The notes beneath the pieces were generated by a model. The model worked only from the letters and a program-made list of their open reading frames with translations. It had not been told where the DNA came from and did no database searches. A stretch of DNA of 64,000 nucleotides from the NCBI RefSeq assembly GCF_003002915.1, contig NZ_PVTG01000005.1, positions 124,001-188,000 of the forward strand, written 5' to 3'. A program made the position numbers and the translations under genes. This document shows positions 56,387-64,000 of the stretch, piece by piece (position 1 is the first letter of the stretch; every line of letters starts with the position of its first letter). The DNA comes from Geodermatophilus tzadiensis (GTDB lineage: Bacteria; Actinomycetota; Actinomycetes; Mycobacteriales; Geodermatophilaceae).

Positions 56387-57432
56387 TCCGGCGTCGCGGC
56401 CGGTCCCGCGCTGCCGCGGACCCGGCACCCCCCGCGGACGGCGGCGGGCCGGCGACGGGGACGGCGACCGCACCCACCCCGGGCTCGGGCGTCGCCCCGG
56501 GCGCCGGCGACGACGGCGCGCCGCCGCACTTCGGCGAGGGTCCCGCCGACATCCTCCTGCAGCGCCTGGAGCTGACCGTGCGGCGGCGCCTCGACGGGCT
56601 GCTGCAGGGCGACCACCTCGGCCTGGTGCCCGGCTCGGGCTCCGAGGCCGGCGACTCGCGCACCTACCACCCCGGCGACGACGTCCGGCGGATGGACTGG
56701 CCGGTCACCGCGCGCACCCAGGTGCCGCACGTCCGCGAGACCATCGCCGACCGCGAGCTGGAGACCTGGGCGGTGGTCGACCTGTCGGCCAGCCTGGACT
56801 TCGGCACCGGGCTGTGCGACAAGCGCGACCTGGCGATCGCCGGGCTGGCCGCCGTCAGCCACCTCACCGTGCGCGGCGGCAACCGGCTGGGCGCCGTCGT
56901 CACCACCGGCGAGCGGGTCGACCGCTACCCGGCGCAGGCCGGCCGGCTCGCCGCCGACCGGCTGCTGCGCGCCGTGGTGGCCACCCCGCGGGCCACCAGC
57001 GGACGGCGCGGCGACCTCGCCGCGGCGCTGGAGACGCTGCGCCGCCCGCCGCGCCGCCGCGGCCTGGTCGTGGTGGTCAGCGACTTCCTCGGGGACACCG
57101 ACTGGGAGCGACCGCTGCGCGGCCTGGGTGCCCGGCACGAGCTGCTGGGCATCGAGGTCGTCGACCCGCGGGAGCTGGAGCTGCCCGACGTCGGCCTGCT
57201 CACCGTCGTCGACCCGGAGAGCGGGCAGACCCTCGAGGTGCCCACCGGCGACGCGGAGTTCCGGGCGCGGTTCGCCGCGGGGGCGGCCGAGCAGCGCCGG
57301 GCCGTCGCCGCGGGACTGCGCCGCGCGGGTGCCGGGCACCTGCAGCTGCGCACCGACCGCGACTGGCTGATGGACGTCGTGCGGTTCGTCGCCGACCGGC
57401 GGCGCGCCGGCAGCGGCGGCGCGTCCCGGTGA
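56383..57432 (+). CDS. DUF58 domain protein of the MoxR system
   Basis: The 349-residue protein has the DUF58 signature (TYHPGDDVRRMDWPVTART, about 93-112) followed by a VWA-like half with VVDLSASLDFGTG. About 45 Ala/Gly/Pro-rich residues precede the domain. DUF58 proteins are encoded with MoxR and VWA partners; their biochemical role is unsettled. It overlaps moxR and lies 34 nt before the VWA gene. Confidence 0.92.
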   Translation: MIRRRGRSRAAADPAPPADGGGPATGTATAPTPGSGVAPGAGDDGAPPHFGEGPADILLQRLELTVRRRLDGLLQGDHLGLVPGSGSEAGDSRTYHPGDDVRRMDWPVTARTQVPHVRETIADRELETWAVVDLSASLDFGTGLCDKRDLAIAGLAAVSHLTVRGGNRLGAVVTTGERVDRYPAQAGRLAADRLLRAVVATPRATSGRRGDLAAALETLRRPPRRRGLVVVVSDFLGDTDWERPLRGLGARHELLGIEVVDPRELELPDVGLLTVVDPESGQTLEVPTGDAEFRARFAAGAAEQRRAVAAGLRRAGAGHLQLRTDRDWLMDVVRFVADRRRAGSGGASR

Positions 57433-57466
57433 GCGCCCCCACCCGCGGTAGAGGAGAGGCCCGCCC

Positions 57467-58426
57467 GTGAGTCTGCAGTCACCGCTGTGGCTGATCGCGC
57501 TCGTCCCCGTGCTCGCGCTGGCCGCGCTGTACGTGGTCAAGCAGCTGCGGCGGAGGGTGTACGCGGCGCGCTTCTCCCAGACCGGGCTGGCGCAGAGCCT
57601 GCTGCCCAAGCGGGCCGGCTGGGTGCGGCACGTCGCGTTCGGCCTGACGCTGGCCGCGCTGTTCGGGCTGGTGCTCTCCCTCGCCCGGCCGAGCACCGAG
57701 GTGCGGGTGCCGCGGGAGACCGCCACCGTCGTCCTGGCGCTGGACGTGTCGCTGTCGATGCAGGCCGAGGACATCGACCCGAGCCGGTTCGAGGCGATGA
57801 AGGACGCTGCCACCGACTTCGTCGAGATCCTGCCGCCGCGGATCAACCTGGGGCTCGTGTCGTTCTCCGGCACCGCCTCGACGCTGGTGGCGCCGACCAC
57901 CGACCGTGAGCAGGTCAGCGGCGCGATCGCCAACCTGGAGCTGTCGGAGGCCACCGCGATCGGTGAGGCGGTCTTCACCTCGCTGACCACGATCAGCACC
58001 TTCCAGTCCTCGCTCGACGTGGCGGACGAGGAGGAGCTGCCGCCGGCGCGGATCCTGCTGCTCTCCGACGGCTACAACACCGTGGGCCGGGAGAACACCC
58101 AGGCGATCGCCGCGGCGCAGGGAGCCGGGGTCGAGGTGTCCACCATCGCCTTCGGCACCGACTACGGCTCCATCGAGATCGGCGGCGAGGTGACGCCGGT
58201 GCCCATCGACCGCGAGGCGCTGCGGCAGATCGCCGAGGAGACCGGCGGGCAGTACAACGAGGCGCGCACCCGCGCCGAGCTGGAGGCCGTCTACGACGAC
58301 CTGGGCAGCCAGATCGGCTACACCACCGAGCCGCAGGACGTCTCCCACTGGTTCGTGCGGGTGTCCACGCTGCTCCTCGCCTGCGGGCTGGGCCTGGCCG
58401 CCTGGCGCCTGCAGCGGCTCTTCTAG
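57467..58426 (+). CDS. VWA-domain membrane protein
   Basis: The 319-residue protein has two N-terminal membrane helices (about 5-24 and 47-67), an extracytoplasmic or cytoplasmic VWA domain with an intact metal-ion adhesion site (Asp93, Ser95, Ser97 in LDVSLSM; LLLSDGYN), and one C-terminal helix (about 296-313). This BatA/BatB-like layout is typical of the MoxR partner. GAGGAGAGG lies before the GTG. Last gene of moxR-DUF58-VWA. Confidence 0.93.
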   Translation: MSLQSPLWLIALVPVLALAALYVVKQLRRRVYAARFSQTGLAQSLLPKRAGWVRHVAFGLTLAALFGLVLSLARPSTEVRVPRETATVVLALDVSLSMQAEDIDPSRFEAMKDAATDFVEILPPRINLGLVSFSGTASTLVAPTTDREQVSGAIANLELSEATAIGEAVFTSLTTISTFQSSLDVADEEELPPARILLLSDGYNTVGRENTQAIAAAQGAGVEVSTIAFGTDYGSIEIGGEVTPVPIDREALRQIAEETGGQYNEARTRAELEAVYDDLGSQIGYTTEPQDVSHWFVRVSTLLLACGLGLAAWRLQRLF

Positions 58427-58509
58427 GGCACGAGAGGCAGAGCGCCCACCTGCCACACCTGGTGGTCTCGGCTCCCGTCGCCGTCCGCTGCTGAGCACCG
58501 GGGAGACGG

Positions 58510-58549
58510 CGGGGCCGCCGGGGGACCTCGTCGTCCCCCGGCGGCCCCG
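58510..58549. terminator. 16-bp perfect hairpin between convergent genes
   Basis: CGGGGCCGCCGGGGGA (58510-58525) pairs exactly with TCCCCCGGCGGCCCCG (58534-58549), loop CCTCGTCG. It lies between the VWA gene and the opposing glycosyltransferase gene. Confidence 0.85.
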
Positions 58550-58567
58550 GGTCTCGGTGCGGTGCGG

Positions 58568-60049
58568 TCACACCGTGAAGCCGCGCTGGCGGCGGACCAG
58601 CTTCTTCACCATGAACACCGTCTGCAGGATGGTCAGCAGGTACAGCGCCGGCCAGCCGATCGACAGGATCGCCGACTGCACGCCGATGCTCTGCTGGCTC
58701 CAGGCGAAGATCAGCACCGCGAAGGTGACGACCGCGCACACGGCCGGCATGACGTAGGCCGACCCGCGGCCCCGCTCGGCCGCCGCCTGGGCCGCCCAGT
58801 TGTCCTTCTCCACCCGCGCGAAGAACTGCACCCACGCGGTGACGAAGTGGCCCATGCGGACCCACATGTAGAGCTCGGCGGGTGCGACCAGCAGCGCGTA
58901 GAAGATGTCGATCGCGCTCTTGTCGTGCATCGACAGGGCGATGCGCAGGTTGAGCAGCGTCGCGACCACCGGCGGGATCAGCCAGATCGGGTTGAACACG
59001 AACGCGTCGATCGACAGCGCCGCGGCCAGCAGCAGCAGGAAGCCCATCCGCGCGCTGATGTTGAACAGCATCGCGATGTTCTCGTACCAGCGCAGCCGCA
59101 GGTTGGGGTGCAGCGGCTGGCCCTTGGTGTCGCCGCGCTGACCCGGCCACAGCAGGTCGATGCCGCCGAAGTTCCACTTCACCTGCTGGCCGTGCAGCGC
59201 GCGCAGCGTGGTCATCGGGCCGACGAACGCCCGTGCCCGGGCGCTGATCTTGGTGTTGAAGCCGGCGTCCTTGATCTGCAGCGAGAGCTTGGAGTCCTCG
59301 ACCTCCGAGTCGCGCACCCAGGGCGCGGACTGGTGGTGGCGGTACATGACGGCCTCGAGCGCACGGACGCTGAACAGGCTGCACTGCCCGCCGAGGACGG
59401 CCATGTTGCGGCCGCGGACGAGGTTGTCCATGTTGAACCCGGCGAACTGGGCGCGCTGGCCGGCCACGAGGAAGCGCGCCATCCCGCCGTGCACCCGGCC
59501 CTTGTCGAAGGTGTAGATGGCCGAGAGCCCGCCGATGCGCGGGTCGGTGACCATCTCCTTCTCCATCCACTCGACGCAGCGCCGGTCGAGGGTGGTGTCG
59601 CCGTCGACACCGAGGATGTAGTCGTAGCCGCGGCTGACGAAGTAGCCGAAGTTCAGCGCGCCGACCTTCTTGTCGGGGTTGTCGCCGATGTCGTGCACGT
59701 GGACGACGGTCGTGTAGGTCTCGCCCTTGACCACGCGGCTGTGCTCGCCGGCGTACTGCCCGGCGATCTCCGGGGTGTCGTCGTCGGTGTTGTTGATGAC
59801 GACGTGGATCGCGTCCGGCGGCCGGGTCTGCGACAGCAGCGAGGTGAGGACGTCGGCGATCGTCGACTCCTCGTTGTAGGCCGGGATGATGCAGCTGATC
59901 GTGGCGTGCCGCCGCTCGTCGCGGACGGCGGGACCGCCGAACTCCTCGGGCACCAGCGAGCTGATGTCGGGGATCTCCTGGCCACCCCGGGCCAGCAGGT
60001 GCACGCGGTCGGTGGAGCGCCGCATGCCGGGGACGACGAGCTGGGTCAC
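58568..60049 (-). CDS. Membrane-bound family 2 glycosyltransferase (processive type)
   Basis: The 493-residue protein has a GT-A domain starting ISCIIPAYNEESTI, DGD near residue 149 (VDGDTTL) for the metal/nucleotide-sugar, an ED pair in SEVEDSKLS near 253, and QQVKW near 289 where processive synthases have Q/RxxRW. Four or five membrane helices follow. This matches cellulose/hyaluronan synthase-like enzymes that make and extrude a polysaccharide. The Arg-to-Lys change in the QxxRW motif is unusual. The GTG start overlaps the stop of the lipoprotein gene by 4 nt, so both are made together. Sugar donor and product are unknown. Confidence 0.88.
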   Translation of the reverse strand: MTQLVVPGMRRSTDRVHLLARGGQEIPDISSLVPEEFGGPAVRDERRHATISCIIPAYNEESTIADVLTSLLSQTRPPDAIHVVINNTDDDTPEIAGQYAGEHSRVVKGETYTTVVHVHDIGDNPDKKVGALNFGYFVSRGYDYILGVDGDTTLDRRCVEWMEKEMVTDPRIGGLSAIYTFDKGRVHGGMARFLVAGQRAQFAGFNMDNLVRGRNMAVLGGQCSLFSVRALEAVMYRHHQSAPWVRDSEVEDSKLSLQIKDAGFNTKISARARAFVGPMTTLRALHGQQVKWNFGGIDLLWPGQRGDTKGQPLHPNLRLRWYENIAMLFNISARMGFLLLLAAALSIDAFVFNPIWLIPPVVATLLNLRIALSMHDKSAIDIFYALLVAPAELYMWVRMGHFVTAWVQFFARVEKDNWAAQAAAERGRGSAYVMPAVCAVVTFAVLIFAWSQQSIGVQSAILSIGWPALYLLTILQTVFMVKKLVRRQRGFTV

Positions 60050-60714
60050 GAGGGGTCCTCCTGGAGGAGCGGGAGCTGGAGAGTGTCGAGCACGGTCTGG
60101 CGGAACCAGCGCTGCGAGCCGGGCTCGGTCTCGACCAGCAGGTCGAACTGGACCTCGAGGGTCAGCGCCTCGGCGGCGGAGTCGGCGCCGGGCAGGGTGA
60201 GCGCGGTCGAGTAGCTGTAGGGCGGCATGAGGGCGAACTCGCCGCGGTCCTCCGCGGCCAGTGCCCGGGTGGTGCCGTCGTCGACGGTGAGGGCGAAGCG
60301 GGTGACCAGGACCTCGGTGTCCTCGTCACCGCCCTCGACGTGCGCGGACAGCTGGACGGTCTTGTCGTCCTCGGCCGTCCAGGTGACCGCCTGCCCGGTG
60401 GTCCAGTAGTCGACGACGACGGTGCGGTCACCGGCGGGCAGGGCGTGGGTGAGCGCGCCGGTGTCGAGGTCACCGGCCGGGCGGGCCGGCGTGGGCGGTG
60501 CGACCTCGGTGCTCGGGGCGGCCGGGGCGGCCTCGGTGCGGACGGCGGCCTGGGTGCTCGCGGCCCGGGTCGGGGCGGCGGTCTCCTCCCCGGCGGTGAG
60601 GTCGGGGCTCATGCTGACGTCGGGCAGCTGGCAGCCGGTCAGCAGCGCCGCCGACAGTGCGAGTGCTGCGGCCCCGGCGGCGCGGGCGCGGAGCACGGGT
60701 GTACCTGGAGGCAC
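60046..60714 (-). CDS. Putative lipoprotein coupled to the glycosyltransferase
   Basis: The 222-residue protein has an N-terminal signal with lipobox LLTGC28, a Thr/Ala/Pro-rich linker to about 80, then a beta-rich domain (ALTHALPAGDRTVVVDYWTT...). No recognised family. GAGGGGGA lies 5 nt before the GTG. Translationally coupled with the glycosyltransferase, so it may assist polysaccharide export or anchoring; this is inference. Confidence 0.75.
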   Translation of the reverse strand: MPPGTPVLRARAAGAAALALSAALLTGCQLPDVSMSPDLTAGEETAAPTRAASTQAAVRTEAAPAAPSTEVAPPTPARPAGDLDTGALTHALPAGDRTVVVDYWTTGQAVTWTAEDDKTVQLSAHVEGGDEDTEVLVTRFALTVDDGTTRALAAEDRGEFALMPPYSYSTALTLPGADSAAEALTLEVQFDLLVETEPGSQRWFRQTVLDTLQLPLLQEDPS

Positions 60715-60789
60715 GGGTTCCCCCTCGTGAGGCGATCGGGTGACCGCAGGGGACCGGCTCCGTTGCCCACGTCCAGCTGCGACGGGGGA

Positions 60790-60795
60790 AACGTA
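60790..60795 (-). promoter_or_regulatory. -10 element TACGTT, possible promoter of lipoprotein/glycosyltransferase unit
   Basis: On the minus strand TACGTT lies 75 nt before the lipoprotein start, in the gap after the HNH gene. The gap also holds short repeated CGGACGGG stretches. Confidence 0.35.
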
Positions 60796-60894
60796 GATCG
60801 GACGGGTGCGTCCCCATCAGCCCCTGCAACCCGGACGGGGGAGGGGCGTGACCCACCCGGACGGGCGACCAGGCCGGAGGTGACGCTGCGCAGC

Positions 60895-62070
60895 TCAGGC
60901 TGCTGCGGGAGCCAGGGGTGTCGGCACGGTGATCTCGGTGCCGTCGGGTCGCCAGGTGCGCCACCGACCATCCGGTTGGCGTTCGACCCGGAACCCGTGG
61001 TGGACCTTGGTGTGGTGGCGCTCGCACAGCAGCGCGGAGTTGGTCAGGGTGGTCTCGCCGCCGTCGAGCCAGTGCACGAGGTGGTGCACCTCCGCCCACC
61101 AGGTCGGTGCTGCGCAGCCGGCGAAGACGCAGCCGCCGTCGCGCAGCTCGACCGCGCGCCGCAGGTAGCGATCGGCGACGCGTTGCTCGCGGCCGAGGTC
61201 GATCGGCGCCCCGTCGGGACCGAACACCACCCGGGAGACGGTCGCGTCGCAGGCCAGCCAGCGGGCCCGGGCGGCGGAGATGGTCGCGCCGAACCCCATC
61301 CGTCCCGCCTCCGGGCCGGTGGCGGGATCGGCGAGATCGGCGAGGTCGATGACGACGGCGACGTGGGGCTTCACCGTCCGCAGGGTGGGCAGGCCCCCGG
61401 CGGCCAGGGCGGTGTCGCACAGCTGCACCAGCGCGTCGCCGAGGCGCTGCGCGCGGCTGCGCTCGTCGCCGGCGGGCCGGTCGGCCTGCACGAAGGACTC
61501 CAGCGCCGCCTGCAGCTTCTCCCCACCCACCGCGTCGAGCTCCCCGCGCACCGACAGCGACCCGTCGGCGTGCTTCGTCAGCGTCAACCGCCGGCCCTCG
61601 GTGGGGTCGGGCTCGGGCCCGTCGGGATCGAGCTGGGCGAGGTAGTGGCGCACGACGGCGACGAAGTCGGCGTACCGCTGCTCGATCGCGGCACCGGTGA
61701 GCACCGCATCGATCTCGGCCAGGTCCACACCGTGCTCGGCGGCGGTCTGCAGGCGTTCCGGCGTCAGCGCCGTGGCCGCCACCGCGACCTGCTCGGCGCC
61801 GACGAGGCCGGCGTCGTGCGCCTCGGCCAGCGCCGGCATGTGCTCCAGCACCCGGCCGTTCCCCACGATCCGGGCGGCCGCCGCGGCCGAGAGCCGGCAG
61901 TGCCCGGGCAGCCACGAGCGCATGCTCTTCGCGCCGTCCCGCTCGGGCGCGCCGGACAGCTCCGCGGCCCGCACCCGCCGGGCCAGCAGGGCGTCGATCC
62001 GGTTGCGCTCGGCGACCAGCGCGGCGACGTCCTCCAGCGCGTCACCGGTCAACGAGGCGTCCGAACACAC
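60895..62070 (-). CDS. HNH endonuclease of the DUF222 family
   Basis: The 391-residue protein has an N-terminal DUF222 region (about 10-240) and a C-terminal HNH domain: CVFAGC near 315, VHHLVHWLDGG, and NSALLCERHHTKVHHG. Such genes are present in many copies in Geodermatophilaceae and mycobacteria (as the 13E12 repeat family). Their role is unclear; mobile-element association is suspected. GTG start (MCSDASLTGD) with a leaderless-type -10. It may be compared with the decayed tail at 736-1020, which is of another subtype. Confidence 0.9.
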   Translation of the reverse strand: MCSDASLTGDALEDVAALVAERNRIDALLARRVRAAELSGAPERDGAKSMRSWLPGHCRLSAAAAARIVGNGRVLEHMPALAEAHDAGLVGAEQVAVAATALTPERLQTAAEHGVDLAEIDAVLTGAAIEQRYADFVAVVRHYLAQLDPDGPEPDPTEGRRLTLTKHADGSLSVRGELDAVGGEKLQAALESFVQADRPAGDERSRAQRLGDALVQLCDTALAAGGLPTLRTVKPHVAVVIDLADLADPATGPEAGRMGFGATISAARARWLACDATVSRVVFGPDGAPIDLGREQRVADRYLRRAVELRDGGCVFAGCAAPTWWAEVHHLVHWLDGGETTLTNSALLCERHHTKVHHGFRVERQPDGRWRTWRPDGTEITVPTPLAPAAA

Positions 62071-62076
62071 GTACGA

Positions 62077-62082
62077 AGTCTA
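62077..62082 (-). promoter_or_regulatory. -10 element TAGACT of the HNH gene, predicted leaderless
   Basis: On the minus strand TAGACT is followed by 6 nt and the GTG at 62070. Confidence 0.5.
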
Positions 62083-62168
62083 AGCGAACGCAGCCAGTCG
62101 CGCAGCACGAATCCGCAGGTCAGACGCTTGTCCACAGATCCCCGAAGCGCCTCGACACACTCGGAGGA

Positions 62169-62200
62169 CGGCCGGCCGCGCGCGACCGCTCGGCCGGCCG
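62169..62200 (-). terminator. 10-bp hairpin after the quinone oxidoreductase gene
   Basis: CGGCCGGCCG (62169-62178) and an identical self-complementary copy (62191-62200) can pair over a 12-nt loop, 7 nt past the stop of the minus-strand gene. Confidence 0.6.
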
Positions 62201-62207
62201 GAGTGCC

Positions 62208-63179
62208 TCAGCGGGTGGGGTCGAGGACGAGCTTGCCGGTGGTGCGGCGGGCGAGCAGGTCCTGGTGCGCCTCGCGGACGGCCGACAGCGGGTAGCGGCC
62301 GCCGCCGACGGGGCGCAGCGCGCCGTCGGCCACGAGCGGCAGCAGCTCGGTCATGGCGTCGTCCATCATCGACGGGCGGCTCATGCAGTGGGCCAGCCAG
62401 AAGCCGACGACCGCGCGGCTGGTGCCCATGAGCGCGGGCGCCTGCACCGGCCTCGGGGGACGGCGGCCGGCCATGCCGTAGGAGACCAGCCGGCCGAAGG
62501 GCGCCAGGGCGGAGAACGACCCGTCGAAGACGTTGCCGCCGGTCATCTCCAGGACGACGTCGACGCGGCTGCCGCCGTTGGCCTCCCGCAGCGCGTCGGC
62601 GAAGGTCTTCGGGTCGTCGTCGGCCAGCGCCGGGTCGACGGTGGCGTCGGCGCCGAGCTCCTCGGCCAGCGCCCGCTTCTCCGCGCTGGAAGCGGTCGCG
62701 ATCACCCGGCCGGCACCCCAGCGCTTGGCCAGCTGGACGGCCAGCGACCCGACCCCGCCGGCGCCGGCGATGACCACCACCGACTCCCCGGCGGCCAGGT
62801 GCGCGCTGGTGCGCAGCAGGTGCCAGGCGGTGGCGCCCTGCAGCACGACGGCGAGGGCCTGCTCGTCGGTGATCGCGTCCGGTACCGGCCAGGTCAGCCG
62901 CGGGTGGGCGACGACCCGCTCGGCGTAGCCGCCGCCCTCGAGCAGCCCGACCACCCGCTCACCGCCGCCGACCGGGCGGCCGACGAACTCCGCCCCCGGG
63001 ATCAGCGGCAGCTGCTGCGGGGCGAGGTAGCTGTCCTCCGTCTGGTGGGTGTCGGCGTAGTTCACGCCGGCCGCGGAGACCTCGTAGAGCTGCTGGCCGT
63101 CGCCGGGGACGGGATCGGGGAGGTCGACGACGTCGAGGACCTCGGGGCCGCCGAAGCGGGTGATCTGCACGGCTCGCAT
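62208..63179 (-). CDS. Zinc-free quinone oxidoreductase-like protein (MDR superfamily)
   Basis: The 323-residue protein is a medium-chain dehydrogenase/reductase of the NADPH:quinone reductase type: MRAVQITRFGGPEVL, AAGVNYADTHQTEDSY, and Rossmann GAGGVGSLAVQLAK. The structural-zinc Cys cluster of alcohol dehydrogenases is absent. The ATG at 63179 is set by MRAVQ and by a -10 hexamer 7 nt upstream. Physiological substrate unknown. Divergent from the hemerythrin gene. Confidence 0.9.
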   Translation of the reverse strand: MRAVQITRFGGPEVLDVVDLPDPVPGDGQQLYEVSAAGVNYADTHQTEDSYLAPQQLPLIPGAEFVGRPVGGGERVVGLLEGGGYAERVVAHPRLTWPVPDAITDEQALAVVLQGATAWHLLRTSAHLAAGESVVVIAGAGGVGSLAVQLAKRWGAGRVIATASSAEKRALAEELGADATVDPALADDDPKTFADALREANGGSRVDVVLEMTGGNVFDGSFSALAPFGRLVSYGMAGRRPPRPVQAPALMGTSRAVVGFWLAHCMSRPSMMDDAMTELLPLVADGALRPVGGGRYPLSAVREAHQDLLARRTTGKLVLDPTR

Positions 63180-63186
63180 GCAGCTG

Positions 63187-63192
63187 AGGCTA
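63187..63192 (-). promoter_or_regulatory. -10 element TAGCCT of the quinone oxidoreductase gene, predicted leaderless
   Basis: On the minus strand TAGCCT is followed by 7 nt and the ATG at 63179. Confidence 0.5.
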
Positions 63193-63239
63193 TGGCGTGG
63201 GCCCGGCCTACCTCCCCGCGGTACGGGTAGGGGTCCGAC

Positions 63240-63758
63240 GTGTCCGACTTCGAGATCACCGCCCTCGTCCTGGCCGAGCACGAGGTCTTCCGGCGGGAGT
63301 TCTCGGCGCTCGAGGACCTGTCCGGCCAGGAGCTCGCCGCCGCGTGGGAGGCGCTGCACGCCAAGTTGGAGGTGCACGCCGTCGCCGAGGAGCAGCTGTT
63401 CTACCCGCTGCTCGCCCAGGAGGCGGACGGTGCGCAGGAGACGGCGGAGGGCGTGCACGACCACAACGAGATCCGGCACGCCGCGGCCGCTGTCGTGGAG
63501 CACGAGGTCGGCAGCGAGGCGTGGTGGGAGGCGGTGCGCAACGCCCGGCAGGTCAACGCCGACCACATGGCCGAGGAGGAGACGGACTTCTTCCCCCCGT
63601 TCAAGGAGGCCGTCGACGACGAGCAGCGCGAGGCCCTCGGGATGCGCTGGCTGGCGTTCCACGACGAGCACGAGCAGGCCGAGGGGCTGTCCGGTGAGGA
63701 CGCGGAGGTGGCCGAGGTGGTCGCCACCGAGGTGCCGGAGGGCGACCCGTCCCTCTGA
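63240..63758 (+). CDS. Hemerythrin-like domain protein
   Basis: The 172-residue, very acidic protein has a hemerythrin/HHE fold with likely di-iron ligands His14 (AEHEVF), His46 and Glu50 (EVHAVAEEQLF), His73/His75 (VHDHNE), His109 and Glu113 (ADHMAEEE). Such proteins bind O2, NO or peroxide. AGGGG lies 7 nt before the GTG, and TAGGGG 6 nt before it may also act as a poor -10. It is divergent from the quinone oxidoreductase gene with a very short 60-nt shared control region. Confidence 0.88.
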   Translation: MSDFEITALVLAEHEVFRREFSALEDLSGQELAAAWEALHAKLEVHAVAEEQLFYPLLAQEADGAQETAEGVHDHNEIRHAAAAVVEHEVGSEAWWEAVRNARQVNADHMAEEETDFFPPFKEAVDDEQREALGMRWLAFHDEHEQAEGLSGEDAEVAEVVATEVPEGDPSL

Positions 63759-63930
63759 GCACGCCGGCCCTCGGCCAGGTGGCCGGCCGTCCGGCCGCAC
63801 CCCTGGTCGCGGATCCGTCCTGGCTTCCGGAGCTCGTCGACGCCGACACCGCCACCGGCCGGTTCGTCGTCGAGGCCGACCGCTGCACCGACCGCCGAGC
63901 CGTCGGGGCGGTCGTCGGGCGAACGACGGG
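63759..63930. other. Intergenic stretch with a gene-like fragment
   Basis: Between the hemerythrin gene and the DinB-type gene, the plus strand reads LVADPSWLPELVDADTATG with high G/C third positions, but there is no clear start, ribosome binding site or family match. It may be a decayed fragment. Confidence 0.3.
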
Positions 63931-64000
63931 TCAGCCCATCGTCTTCTGGCCGTCGATCGACTCCCTCAGGATGTCGGCGTGGCCGGCGTGCTGCGCTGTC
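63931..64000 (-). CDS. 3 prime end of a DinB-family (DUF664-type) gene, cut by the window edge
   Basis: On the minus strand the last 22 codons before a TGA (63931-63933) read HAGHADILRESIDGQKTMG, the characteristic C-terminus of DinB/DUF664 metal-binding proteins (HxxxHADI motif). The rest lies beyond the window. Confidence 0.75.
   Translation of the reverse strand, partial: TAQHAGHADILRESIDGQKTMG

Overview
The window is a contiguous stretch of chromosome from a very high-GC actinobacterium. The evidence is a strongly G/C-biased third codon position, many GTG starts, GTGA/ATGA gene overlaps, TANNNT -10 hexamers, and actinobacterial marker genes (whiA, rbpA, opcA, the sufR-sufB-sufD-sufC-sufS-sufU-sufT operon). 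The order of the housekeeping genes follows the Mycobacterium tuberculosis block Rv1420 (uvrC) to Rv1481 (VWA protein). My guess at family is Geodermatophilaceae (Blastococcus, Geodermatophilus, Modestobacter); that rests on gene content and sequence style and is not proven here. I see no rRNA, tRNA, CRISPR array, insertion sequence or prophage.

Layout. 1-2.5 kb: a CopC-like copper protein, a frameshifted remnant of an HNH/DUF222 gene, a small membrane protein and a lipase-like hydrolase. 2.5-7.6 kb: uvrC-rapZ-yvcK-whiA, tightly overlapped. 7.7-13.4 kb: gap-pgk-tpiA (lower glycolysis), an orphan lipoprotein solute-binding protein, secG, and rbpA. 13.4-20.5 kb (minus strand): tkt-tal-zwf-opcA-pgl, the pentose phosphate operon. 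20.9-22.5 kb: a secreted glycoside hydrolase whose catalytic half has unlike codon use. 22.6-26.1 kb: heme O synthase (ctaB), convergent to heme A synthase (ctaA) and a DHA2 drug exporter. 26.3-28.8 kb: a ClpC-type unfoldase. 29.0-35.9 kb: the eight-gene suf Fe-S assembly operon headed by its own [Fe-S] repressor and carrying a Rieske-type ferredoxin. 36.0-40.0 kb: two adjacent paralogous multi-membrane-span proteins of the SCO7613 type. 40.1-45.5 kb: ABC-F protein, small HTH protein, enoyl-CoA hydratase-like protein, ABC exporter, SnoaL-like protein. 45.6-49.9 kb (minus): acnA, an SDR protein lacking the usual Tyr/Lys, and a sirohydrochlorin chelatase-like protein. 50.0-53.3 kb: sirtuin, two small unknowns, AMP-forming acyl-CoA ligase. 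53.4-58.4 kb: RipA-like NlpC/P60 peptidase, then moxR-DUF58-VWA. 58.6-63.2 kb (minus): lipoprotein plus membrane glycosyltransferase, an intact HNH/DUF222 protein, and a quinone oxidoreductase-like protein. 63.2-64.0 kb: hemerythrin-like protein and the 3 prime end of a DinB-type gene.

How it works together. The core supplies central carbon flux (glycolysis, pentose phosphate and one TCA step), Fe-S assembly that feeds aconitase and SufR itself, terminal-oxidase heme synthesis, and cell-envelope functions. Genes without a counterpart in the mycobacterial block (glycosidase, exporters, SCO7613-like pair, sirtuin group, acyl-CoA ligase, glycosyltransferase pair) sit at the joints between conserved operons, often bounded by strong hairpins.

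Regulatory reading. Several genes (uvrC, secG, ctaA, the ABC-F gene, the sirtuin, the HNH gene, the quinone oxidoreductase) have a TANNNT hexamer ending 6-7 nt before the start codon, which predicts leaderless mRNAs. The most unusual non-coding signals are a dispersed 61-bp palindromic element (two copies about 38 kb apart, 52 of 61 identical), a 20-bp tandem repeat beside one copy, a cluster of hairpins including a three-way-junction fold between the NlpC/P60 gene and moxR, and a hairpin covering the ribosome binding site of the acyl-CoA ligase. I did not find a clear new multi-gene system such as a defence island.
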